Shown piece by piece: positions 1 through 7,061 of a stretch of DNA of 64,000 bases. This DNA is from Ectothiorhodospira magna (GTDB taxonomy: Bacteria > Pseudomonadota > Gammaproteobacteria > Ectothiorhodospirales > Ectothiorhodospiraceae). A program made the position numbers and the translations under genes. Numbering within the stretch: position 1 is the stretch's first letter; the number at the start of each line of letters is the position of its first letter. The DNA lies in NCBI RefSeq assembly GCF_900110965.1, contig NZ_FOFO01000015.1, forward strand, positions 19,131-83,130, read 5' to 3'. The notes beneath the pieces were generated by a model. It did no database searches, was not told the DNA's origin, and saw only the letters and a program-made list of their open reading frames with translations.

Positions 1-649
1 TGATGAGCACGTTGCGCCAACCCTGGGCCAGACCCCAGGCCACCCAGGCGGGAATGAAGAGCAGCGCGAACGCCGCCATCACACCGAAAGCCGTGGTGGC
101 CACGGCCACGATGGCCACCACCAGCCAGTCGAAGGCCACTCGATGCCGCCAGGCGGGAATGCCATTGGCGGAGAAGTAGTCCGGGAAGAAACGATCCATG
201 AGCAGGCGCTGGCTCAGCCAGGACATGAACAGGGTACCGGTGACCAGCAAGGCCAGCGCGCCCAGCAGATGGGCCTGACCGGTGAAGTACAGCTGCCCGT
301 CCATCAGGGACTGGCCCACCATCTCTCCGTGGGCACTGAAAGAACCCGCCACCAGGGCCACCCCCCATCCCAGCAGGATGAACATGACGAAATGGTGATT
401 GCCAGGATTGGCCAGCAGCCCCTTGACCGTGGCCACCAGCCCGGCGGCCACCAGGGCACCGAGCATGACGGGGGCATGGAACACCACGGCCACCACGGCC
501 CCGGCCGCGGCCACCTGGGCATAGGCCAAAGCCGCCAGCCACTCCTCCCGCAGGCGCAGATAGACACCGGCAATGGCGGCCACCGGCGCCAGCAACAGGC
601 CGGTGACAAAGGGCAACCGGAACAGGGGATCAAACAGTAATTCCAGCAT
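1..649 (-). CDS. Metal ABC transporter permease (ZnuB/MntB class), 3' end cut by window
   Basis: This is the membrane permease of a metal-ion ABC importer of the ABC-3 class, which moves Zn2+ or Mn2+ across the inner membrane. About 216 residues are visible, starting MLELLFDPLFRLPF, and the reading frame runs off the left edge, so the C-terminus is missing. Several long hydrophobic stretches are seen (roughly residues 14-33, 36-56, 60-78, 85-105, 120-140, 170-205), as expected for this family. Its ATG overlaps the stop of the ATPase gene as TGATG, so the two are translationally coupled. The binding protein, the ATPase and a His-rich outer-membrane protein lie upstream on the same strand behind a Zur-like box, so zinc is the likeliest substrate (inference). 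Confidence 0.85.
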   Translation of the reverse strand, partial: MLELLFDPLFRLPFVTGLLLAPVAAIAGVYLRLREEWLAALAYAQVAAAGAVVAVVFHAPVMLGALVAAGLVATVKGLLANPGNHHFVMFILLGWGVALVAGSFSAHGEMVGQSLMDGQLYFTGQAHLLGALALLVTGTLFMSWLSQRLLMDRFFPDYFSANGIPAWRHRVAFDWLVVAIVAVATTAFGVMAAFALLFIPAWVAWGLAQGWRNVLI

Positions 650-1218
650 CAGGCACTCACCGAGACAACGCGGGAACAGACGGCATCAATGAAGGATGCC
701 TCGTGACTGACCACCAGGAGGGTGCGGCCCGCCTGATCCTGACGAATCAGCTTGACCAGCGCCTCCACCGTGGCGGGGTCCAGGTTATTTGTGGGCTCGT
801 CCAGCAGCACCACCTCCGCCGCGCTGCCCAGGCAGGCCCAGATCTGCAGGATCTGGAACTGCCCGCCGCTGAGTTGATCCACGCGACCCTCCAGAAGTCG
901 GGAGATTTCCGCTGGAGGGGCACGGCGGGAGGCGCCGGTAAGAGTCACCAGATCGTAACCGGAGAGGGGGCATTCAGCGGGTCGTACCGGCTGCTGGCGA
1001 TGGTGGGCCAGTTCAATACCCGGCGCGATATCCAGTCGGCCCTGGAAGATACGGGCATGTCCGGTGATGGCCTTGATGAGGGTGGACTTGCCTGCCCCAT
1101 TGCTCCCCAAAAGACCCAGTACCTCGCCACGAAAGAGTTCGAAGGTGGCGGGGCCGACCACCGGGTGCTCATACCCGGCGACGACCCCCTGGCACCGCAA
1201 CAAGGGTTCAGCCGACAT
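649..1218 (-). CDS. Metal ABC transporter ATP-binding protein
   Basis: This is the ATPase that powers the metal importer at the inner face of the membrane. The 189-residue protein shows Walker A (GSNGAGKST), the ABC signature LSGGQ, Walker B (VVLLDEP), the D-loop NNLDP and the switch histidine in VVSHEAS. It is clearly shorter than typical ZnuC proteins (about 250 residues); the region between Walker A and the signature is compressed. I chose the ATG giving MSAEPLLRCQG, two bases after the stop of the binding-protein gene. A longer frame beginning 11 codons earlier would overlap that gene and adds nothing that resembles the family. The gene overlaps the permease start. Function is firm, metal identity is inferred. 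Confidence 0.87.
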   Translation of the reverse strand: MSAEPLLRCQGVVAGYEHPVVGPATFELFRGEVLGLLGSNGAGKSTLIKAITGHARIFQGRLDIAPGIELAHHRQQPVRPAECPLSGYDLVTLTGASRRAPPAEISRLLEGRVDQLSGGQFQILQIWACLGSAAEVVLLDEPTNNLDPATVEALVKLIRQDQAGRTLLVVSHEASFIDAVCSRVVSVSA

Positions 1219-1220
1219 GC

Positions 1221-2105
1221 TCAGAGTCGACCTGCCATGGCATCCACCCACTGCCCGATCAGATCAAAATAGTCATCCGCGGTGGCACCCACCTCCGGAT
1301 CCAGCGGCAGGGCGTAGACGGGCCAGTTCAACTGTTCAGCCACGAAACGGGGTCCCCGCTCCTGATGGAAGATGGCCCGGATCACCACGCCATCGCGGCC
1401 TTCCAGATCACGTACCAGATCACGCAGGTGACGGGCGGTGGGAGGGATGCCCGGCAGCGGCTCCACGTAGCCGAGCACGGGTACCCCCAGGCGCTTGGCC
1501 AGGTAGTCCGCATCCTCGTGGAAAAATACCACGCCCGGCGCATCAGCCACACGGGCCTGCCAGATGGGCAGACGCGCTTGCACCTCACGGTCGAAAGCCT
1601 GGGCATTGGCGCGGAATCGTTCGGCATTGCCGGCATCGAAGCGGGCCAGCCGCTCGGCCAGGGCGTGGGCCACCTCGGCCATGCGCACCGGGTCCATGTT
1701 CACGTGGGGATTACCCGCCGGATGGACATCTCCCAGGGCCCGGTCGGCGGGACCTCCCACACCGATCAGTTCCACCTGGGCGGCGGCTTCAAAATAACCG
1801 GGGCGACCAGGGAAGACCTCGGGATTGTTGGCGCCGCGGATGGCGGCGGGCAACCAGCCCACCTCCAGTTCGGCCCCCACGGACACCACAAGATCAGCGC
1901 CGCGAAGGGCGGCCATCATGCTGGGTCGGGCCTGCAGGTAATGGGCGTCACGATCCGCCGGCGCCAGCACCCGCACCGAAACGGCATCGCCGCCCACGGT
2001 TTCCACCAGCATGCCCATGGCGGGCGTGGTGGCCACGACGTTCACGGCCGCCTGGGCGGTGGCGGTCAACACCAGCAACGCCAGGCCAATCAGCCATTTA
2101 TACAT
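1221..2105 (-). CDS. Metal ABC transporter substrate-binding protein (zinc type, ZnuA-like)
   Basis: This is a periplasmic cluster A-I solute-binding protein that delivers Zn2+ or Mn2+ to the permease. The 294-residue product begins MYKWLIGLALLVLTATAQA, a clean Sec signal peptide, preceded by ACGGAGATACAAAC as ribosome site. A frame open 58 codons further upstream has no signal sequence and was rejected. Likely metal ligands are the His in DAHYLQARPSM, the His in GNPHVNMDP and the His in FFHEDADYL, with a C-terminal acidic residue. The His-rich loop of classical ZnuA is absent. Instead, a His-rich tract occurs in the outer-membrane protein encoded just upstream. The gene lies 82 bases after that gene and 2 bases before the ATPase. 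Confidence 0.88.
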   Translation of the reverse strand: MYKWLIGLALLVLTATAQAAVNVVATTPAMGMLVETVGGDAVSVRVLAPADRDAHYLQARPSMMAALRGADLVVSVGAELEVGWLPAAIRGANNPEVFPGRPGYFEAAAQVELIGVGGPADRALGDVHPAGNPHVNMDPVRMAEVAHALAERLARFDAGNAERFRANAQAFDREVQARLPIWQARVADAPGVVFFHEDADYLAKRLGVPVLGYVEPLPGIPPTARHLRDLVRDLEGRDGVVIRAIFHQERGPRFVAEQLNWPVYALPLDPEVGATADDYFDLIGQWVDAMAGRL

Positions 2106-2187
2106 GTTTGTATCTCCGTTGAAATTTGATATTTGGCATGGGGCCGCCGGGGGGCAGTCACACCCGACGGCCTGGTGGCTCCCGGCA

Positions 2188-3588
2188 TCAGAACTGGTGG
2201 GCACCATGTACACCGAGCGCCATCTGGAACTGGAGCATGAAGGACCAGCCATCGCCGTCCTCGCCATTGTCGGTGGCAAAGTCGGAACGGTTTACCTGCC
2301 CCCGCAGCATGGAGAACTCAGTGGGGCGGAAGGTGACATTGCCGGCGTAGCGGTAGGAGGTGCCGAAGGAGGCGAACCCATCGTCCTCGACCAGGGCATT
2401 TTCGTTGGTCAGACCCAGGGCCTCGGCCCGCAGCCCCAGTTGCCAGCGGGGCGCGATGCCATAAAGACCCTGAATATACAGACCGTCCTGGCGGGATTTT
2501 CCGGACAAGTGGTTGGTTTCTTCCAGCCTGCCGTTATTGACTCCGGAGAATCTGAATTCCCGGAAATCGGCGTCGATCTGCCGATAGAAATATTCACCCT
2601 GGAGGGTCAGATCCCCCTGGCCGTGGGAACGGCCCGCGCTGTACTTGTACACCGCATCCAAACCGGCGAACCAGGCATCCCCATCCCAGGTTTCATAGTG
2701 CAGGCTGGAATGAAGGTCATCCCGCTGGAAACCACGGGCGTAACCATAGGAAATCCCGAACTGTGCCGCATGATCAAAGCCAAGATCCGGGCCGAACTTG
2801 GCAAAGCCGGTAATCAGACGCGGGCCGGAGACATCATTGAAGGGGTTATCATCGCGCCAGCGCTGGCGCTCCGGATTGCCGGTATCTGGGTTGGGGGTCA
2901 CCGTCACGTGAGAGACCCGACCGCTGCCCACGTGGGAGGCAATGCCCTCGGTTTCACCCTGCAACAACTCAAGGCCGAACCGACTGTAGAATGGCGTGTT
3001 CGGCATCCACGTCAACTGCACCCCCTTCTCCTGCAGGCCATGGTCTCCAAACAGGAATTCATTCACCAATGGCCGGTCCACGAATGCCCAGTCGTGGGGA
3101 TGCTGGGCGTTGATGTATCCCACGTCGGAGAGGAATTTGCCCACCTTGATCTGCAGGCCCGCCGGTAGATTGCGGCTGGTGGCATAGGCCTCTTCCACCT
3201 CGATGCTGTGTTCATCCAGGGCCAGCATCACAAAGGCATCGAAATAGTTATCCACCGAGGCGCTGAAGGCCAGTTCGATCTCCCGCAGATTGAAGCCGTC
3301 ATCCAGGCCGTGGCCGTGGTCATGCCCGTGGCCGTGACTATGCCCGCCCTCGAATCCCGCTGGATCATCCACATGACCGCTGAATTCATTGAAATACACC
3401 GTATCAACGATGATGGAGATATCGGGATTGAAAGCGGAACCGGAGGTCACCTGCTGGCTGCCCCCCAGCGGTAACGGTGACAGGCGGGCACCTGGAAGCT
3501 GGCTGTCACGAACCATGTCCTGGGCCATCACCGGCAGGGGTAATGACATCAGTACGGCGACAGGCAGGGCGCGTTTGAGAAAAGTCAT
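2188..3588 (-). CDS. His-rich outer-membrane protein linked to zinc uptake
   Basis: This 466-residue protein starts with a signal peptide (MTFLKRALPVAVLMSLPLPVMA). The rest is alternating polar/hydrophobic beta-strand sequence with many aromatic residues and ends in a terminal Phe (GVHGAHQF), as outer-membrane beta-barrels do. Residues about 81-94 are a metal-binding-like tract, GGHSHGHGHDHGHG. Proteins of this kind are sometimes labelled zinc-regulated TonB-dependent receptors, but I see no TonB box and no plug domain, so a porin-like barrel is more likely. It is the first gene of the metal ABC operon and has a Zur-like palindrome 56 bases before its start. I infer it admits or concentrates zinc at the outer membrane. 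Confidence 0.75.
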   Translation of the reverse strand: MTFLKRALPVAVLMSLPLPVMAQDMVRDSQLPGARLSPLPLGGSQQVTSGSAFNPDISIIVDTVYFNEFSGHVDDPAGFEGGHSHGHGHDHGHGLDDGFNLREIELAFSASVDNYFDAFVMLALDEHSIEVEEAYATSRNLPAGLQIKVGKFLSDVGYINAQHPHDWAFVDRPLVNEFLFGDHGLQEKGVQLTWMPNTPFYSRFGLELLQGETEGIASHVGSGRVSHVTVTPNPDTGNPERQRWRDDNPFNDVSGPRLITGFAKFGPDLGFDHAAQFGISYGYARGFQRDDLHSSLHYETWDGDAWFAGLDAVYKYSAGRSHGQGDLTLQGEYFYRQIDADFREFRFSGVNNGRLEETNHLSGKSRQDGLYIQGLYGIAPRWQLGLRAEALGLTNENALVEDDGFASFGTSYRYAGNVTFRPTEFSMLRGQVNRSDFATDNGEDGDGWSFMLQFQMALGVHGAHQF

Positions 3589-3643
3589 CGTGGGCGGGCT
3601 CCTGTGGGTGTACTATTGACTGATAATCTTTTGCATTAGCGTC

Positions 3644-3656
3644 GTTATATCATAAC
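3644..3656. promoter_or_regulatory. Candidate Zur box
   Basis: On the minus strand the site reads GTTATGATATAAC, with inverted arms GTTAT and ATAAC, inside TGAA..GAC context. It differs at one position from the gammaproteobacterial Zur core GTTATANTATAAC as I remember it. It sits 56 bases upstream of the His-rich outer-membrane protein gene and would control the whole four-gene metal operon. Confidence 0.6.
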
Positions 3657-3819
3657 TTCAAAGACTCGAAAACAGGAAACGGAAGATTTCCACCCCGCGA
3701 TGGGAGCCCGCACCTTGGGTGCATGAGACTTCAGCGCCAGTTTCTGATCGGACTGGAAGGCTGATGGTGCCCTGGCCAATTTCGCCCCGATATCCGCACA
3801 TCTGGCGGGGGAGGGACGC

Positions 3820-4572
3820 TCAAAGGGTAGGAATGATGTTCTCCAGCAAGGTGCGGACGTTCACCATGCCCTCGGCCACGTTGCGGTCCACCTCCTCCAT
3901 GGAAATCTCACCCTGCCCTTCGCCACGGCCCGCGGCCCAGTTGGCCACCACGGCACAGGTGGCATAACACAGCTCCAGTTCCCGGGCCAGGGCCGCCTCC
4001 GGCATGCCGGTCATACCCACGATGTCGCAGCCGTCCCGCTCCAGACGATTGACCTCCGCCGCCGTCTCCAGCCGTGGCCCCTGGGTTGCGCCGTAGGTGC
4101 CCCGGTCCACGAAATCCAGACCAATCTGGCGGGCTTCCTGGATCAGCGCATGACGCAGTTCCTCACAGTAGGGATGGGTGAAATCCACATGGGTGACATG
4201 GCTTAAATCCGCCTCGAACAGGGTGTGGCCACGGGACCAGGTGTAGTCGATGATCTGATCGGGAAACACCAGCCGGGGCGGCGCCATCTCGGCAGTGATC
4301 CCCCCCACTGCCGCCACCGCCACCACCCGGTGGATGCCGGCATTCTTGAGCGCCCACAGGTTTGCACGATAATTGATTCGATGGGGTGGGATGGTATGCC
4401 CATAGCCGTGACGGGCCAGGAACATGACCTCCCGGCCAGCCAGTACGCCGTGGGTGATGGGGCCTGAAGGTTCACCGTAGGGCGTATGCATCACTTCACG
4501 GCGAGTGATCTCCAGGCCCTTGAGGGAAGTCAGTCCGGTGCCGCCGATGATGGCGATGGTGGTGTCAGTCAT
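3820..4572 (-). CDS. S-methyl-5'-thioinosine phosphorylase (MTAP/PNP family)
   Basis: This cytosolic nucleoside phosphorylase of 250 residues splits 5'-methylthioinosine with phosphate into hypoxanthine and methylthioribose-1-phosphate. Family motifs seen are AIIGGTGLTSL (phosphate loop), RHGYGHTIPPHRINYRAN, GMTGMPEAALARE and VVANWAAG. In true methylthioadenosine phosphorylases the last motif carries Asp residues that read adenine. Here it is Asn-Trp-Ala-Ala, which fits the 6-oxopurine-specific enzyme described in Pseudomonas. The neighbour hpt on the same strand would recycle the hypoxanthine to IMP, which supports this substrate. The MTA deaminase needed upstream in the pathway is not in the window. 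A methylthioadenosine phosphorylase cannot be fully excluded from sequence alone. Confidence 0.85.
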   Translation of the reverse strand: MTDTTIAIIGGTGLTSLKGLEITRREVMHTPYGEPSGPITHGVLAGREVMFLARHGYGHTIPPHRINYRANLWALKNAGIHRVVAVAAVGGITAEMAPPRLVFPDQIIDYTWSRGHTLFEADLSHVTHVDFTHPYCEELRHALIQEARQIGLDFVDRGTYGATQGPRLETAAEVNRLERDGCDIVGMTGMPEAALARELELCYATCAVVANWAAGRGEGQGEISMEEVDRNVAEGMVNVRTLLENIIPTL

Positions 4573-4597
4573 GAGGTCCTCGTTGATGCAACAGACA

Positions 4598-4623
4598 GGA
4601 CGGCATCGGCACCGATGCCGTCC
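4598..4623. repeat. Perfect 12-bp inverted repeat between hpt and the phosphorylase gene
   Basis: Arms GGACGGCATCGG and CCGATGCCGTCC are separated by CA. In the transcribed minus-strand direction no T-run follows, so it is not a standard terminator there. On the plus strand AGGGGAATTTTTTT follows. It may be a processing or stabilising hairpin between the two salvage genes. Confidence 0.5.
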
Positions 4624-4645
4624 AGGGGAATTTTTTTCGGGGATT

Positions 4646-5203
4646 TTAGCAGCCCTTCACGGCATAGATGCCGGGGACATTGCGCAGGTATTCCTTGTAG
4701 TCCATCCCGTAACCAAAGACATAACGGTCTTCCACCTCGACCCCCAGGTAATCCACCATCAGTCCGGGTACACGCCGGTCATGGTGTTTGAGCACCAGGG
4801 CGGCGGATAAAACCTGGCCGGCCCCTTCCTCGCGGCAGTACTCCAGGATGCCCGCCAGGGTATGCCCTTCGTCCAGAATATCGTCCAGCACCAGGACCGT
4901 GCGGTCCTTGAGGGAGGTCTGCGGCTTCACCAGCCAATGCAGTTCTTCGCCACCGGTAAGGGCGCCCCGATACCGGGTCGCATGAAGATAGTCCACCTGC
5001 AGGGGAAAATGCAGACGGGTCAACAGATGACCCGCAGCGACCACGCCACCGGTCATCACACACAGTATCAGGGGGTTGCTGTCCGCCAAATCACCGGTGA
5101 TGGCCTCGGCCATGCGGTCCATGGCCGCCTCCACCTGTTCACGGGGCACAAGGCAATCCGCCTCGGCCAGGACCTGTTTTACATGCTCTGGAGTTACGGA
5201 CAT
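4646..5203 (-). CDS. hpt: Hypoxanthine-guanine phosphoribosyltransferase
   Basis: This 185-residue purine salvage enzyme joins hypoxanthine or guanine to PRPP. The PRPP-binding loop VLVLDDILDEGHTL is clear, and the segment CVMTGGVVAAGHLLTRL matches the N-terminal pyrophosphate loop of the type-I phosphoribosyltransferase fold. The start chosen gives MSVTPEHVKQVLAE, with AGAAAGGG ahead of it. The 49 extra upstream codons of the open frame have no family resemblance. It is encoded between nagZ and the methylthioinosine phosphorylase gene, an arrangement I recall from pseudomonads and relatives. The pairing makes sense because the phosphorylase releases hypoxanthine, which Hpt converts to IMP. 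Confidence 0.9.
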   Translation of the reverse strand: MSVTPEHVKQVLAEADCLVPREQVEAAMDRMAEAITGDLADSNPLILCVMTGGVVAAGHLLTRLHFPLQVDYLHATRYRGALTGGEELHWLVKPQTSLKDRTVLVLDDILDEGHTLAGILEYCREEGAGQVLSAALVLKHHDRRVPGLMVDYLGVEVEDRYVFGYGMDYKEYLRNVPGIYAVKGC

Positions 5204-5318
5204 GGCAACCCTTTCTGTTTGTCGGCTATCGGCCATTATCGGGACGATGCTGTGATGCTGTGATGTTGCAAAGGCATTATAGGCACTGGATTCCAGGCCC
5301 CACAATGCCAGGAAGGTG

Positions 5319-6365
5319 TCAAACCGGCAGTTCCAGATTCTTGTCATCATTCAGCGCCCGTGCAATGGACACCGCCGAAGCCCATGCCGGATCCGTTTCC
5401 AGATCAGCCCAGGCAGGGGCGCGGCGCCCATGCATGCGGGCCAGGCGAGCCATGGATACCGGGTCTGTATGCCCCTCCAGGGCATCGAGCACCTGCAGGG
5501 CGCCTTCCGGGTGATTGCAGACCAGCATCATGTCACAACCGGCCTCAAGGGCCAGGCGGGCACGGCGGGGAAAATCGCCGAAACTCTCGGTGGCGGCCAT
5601 GCTCAGGTCATCACTGAAGATGGCCCCCTTGAAACCCAGACGTCCGCGCAGCACCTGCTGCAGCCAGAGGGAGGAAAAACCGGCGGGCAGATCATCCACC
5701 GGGTCGTACACCACATGGGCAGGCATGATGCCGGCAATACCCTCACGCACCAGCCGATCAAACGGCTGGAGATCATCATGCAGGATCTGATCAAATGGCC
5801 GGTGATCCACTGGCAGGGCCAGGTGAGAATCCGCCTGTACCCCGCCATGTCCTGGAAAATGCTTGCCCACGGCTTCCATGCCCGCGGCCCGCATGCCGGC
5901 CACCAGGTGATGTCCCAGCTCTCCCACCACCTCCGGGCGACGATGAAAGGCCCGATTACCGATCACGCCGCTGCAGCCGTGGGCCAGATCCAGCACCGGG
6001 GCAAAGCTGAAATCCACCCCCACGGCACGCAGTTCCGCCGCCAGCAACCAACCCAGAGTACGGGCGTGACGGCGAGCCGTGGCGGGGTCCTGGTCATGCA
6101 GGGCACCCAGGGTAGCCATGGGCGGCACAAGGGTGAATCCTTCACGAAACCGCTGCACCCGGCCACCTTCATGGTCCACCGCCACCAGCAGATGGGGATC
6201 CCGCAGGGCATGGATCTCGGTCACCAGGGTCGTGAGCTGCTCGCGGGATTCAAAATTGCGGGTAAACAGGATCACGCCCCCCACCCCAGGACGCTGTAAT
6301 AACTGCCGTTCCCAGGCCGTCATGGACGTGCCTTCCAGATCCACCATCACAGGCCCCAGGGGCAT
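5319..6365 (-). CDS. nagZ: Beta-N-acetylhexosaminidase NagZ
   Basis: This cytosolic glycoside hydrolase family 3 enzyme removes N-acetylglucosamine from anhydromuropeptides during cell-wall recycling. The 348-residue protein starts MPLGPVMVDLEGTSMT, close to the family's usual N-terminus, with GGGAGA eight bases upstream; a start 19 codons earlier was rejected. It carries the NagZ signature KHFPGHGGVQADSH with the catalytic His/Asp pair, the nucleophile region IFSDDLSMAA, and VDHEGGRVQRFR. The gene is transcribed towards hpt with a 115-base gap and is divergent from the lipoprotein gene. In some relatives NagZ products influence beta-lactamase induction; nothing in the window bears on that. 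Confidence 0.93.
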   Translation of the reverse strand: MPLGPVMVDLEGTSMTAWERQLLQRPGVGGVILFTRNFESREQLTTLVTEIHALRDPHLLVAVDHEGGRVQRFREGFTLVPPMATLGALHDQDPATARRHARTLGWLLAAELRAVGVDFSFAPVLDLAHGCSGVIGNRAFHRRPEVVGELGHHLVAGMRAAGMEAVGKHFPGHGGVQADSHLALPVDHRPFDQILHDDLQPFDRLVREGIAGIMPAHVVYDPVDDLPAGFSSLWLQQVLRGRLGFKGAIFSDDLSMAATESFGDFPRRARLALEAGCDMMLVCNHPEGALQVLDALEGHTDPVSMARLARMHGRRAPAWADLETDPAWASAVSIARALNDDKNLELPV

Positions 6366-6526
6366 AACACTGTCTCCCGATTTGCAAACACCTGTTAAAA
6401 CCGTATTTTCGGCGCGAAGCACAAAAAACAGCAGGCAACAACAGTCCGACGCTATGGATACTGTCAGAGTACCTGTTTAGAATGAGGCTTCCAATCATCA
6501 TGCACCCAGCTTGACCGGAGGTTTCC

Positions 6527-6823
6527 ATGCAGAAAGGCATGTTCAAGATTGTTATGGCCTCGGCAGCAGCCCTGACCCTGGTATTGACCACAGGCTGTGC
6601 CACCACCAAGAGCCTGGAAGAAAATCGTCAAATGATCGACGATGTCAGGGTCACCAGTGATCAGGCCCTGCGTACCGCCAACGAGGCCAGAAGCAGCGCA
6701 GATCAGGCTAACCGCACTGCCAATGAAGCCAACCGCAAGGCTGACCGCGCCCTGCAGGAAAATGCCCGCCTGCGCGAAATGATCGAACGCATGGAGCGCA
6801 CCTTCCAGCGGCCCGGAAAGTAA
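6527..6823 (+). CDS. Lpp/OprI-type alanine-zipper outer-membrane lipoprotein
   Basis: This 98-residue lipoprotein has a signal peptide ending in the lipobox LTTGC, with the lipidated Cys at residue 24. It is followed by a helical coiled coil with regular Ala/Asn/Arg heptads (QALRTANEARSSADQANRTA and onward) and ends RPGK. The C-terminal Lys is the residue that L,D-transpeptidases join to peptidoglycan in Braun's lipoprotein, so covalent anchoring is plausible, and a YkuD transpeptidase is encoded at 56009-56644. A strong Shine-Dalgarno (CCGGAGG) precedes ATG. The gene is monocistronic, with its own intrinsic terminator and a divergent promoter region shared with nagZ. It is likely abundant and structural. 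Confidence 0.9.
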   Translation: MQKGMFKIVMASAAALTLVLTTGCATTKSLEENRQMIDDVRVTSDQALRTANEARSSADQANRTANEANRKADRALQENARLREMIERMERTFQRPGK

Positions 6824-6869
6824 TTCTTTGCCGCTTCAAGGGGCGCGACCCTGATCGTGTCCCCGGTAA

Positions 6870-6896
6870 AAGCCCGCCTATGGCGGGCTTTTTTTT
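6870..6896 (+). terminator. Intrinsic terminator of the lipoprotein gene
   Basis: A stem AAGCCCGCC / GGCGGGCTT with loop TAT is followed by a run of T, 47 bases after the lipoprotein stop codon. Confidence 0.9.
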
Positions 6897-6923
6897 GCTC
6901 ACTGCACATCCGGATATCGGCGT

Positions 6924-6966
6924 TTGACAGATGACAAAAAAATAAATGAGAATAAGAATAATTTTG
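6924..6966 (+). promoter_or_regulatory. Promoter with overlapping Fur-like box for the TonB receptor gene
   Basis: TTGACA at 6924-6929 is a perfect -35, and GAGAAT at 6948-6953 is a possible -10 after 18 bases. A Fur-like 19-mer at 6948-6966 matches the classical iron box at about 13 of 19 positions by my count and covers the -10, as expected for iron repression. Confidence 0.6.
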
Positions 6967-7061
6967 AACATTCCAACCCGCAAGCCAGCCAATCCCCCCG
7001 AGGGCCTAGCCAGCCAGCGTCACTTTTGACCTCACGAAGGGGATACATCCGTGCCCAAGAC

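Noticed and set aside
2106..2279. Upstream extension of the metal-binding protein gene (58 codons)
   Set aside because: It would hide the signal peptide that starts at MYKWLIG, overlaps the neighbouring gene and has no good ribosome site.
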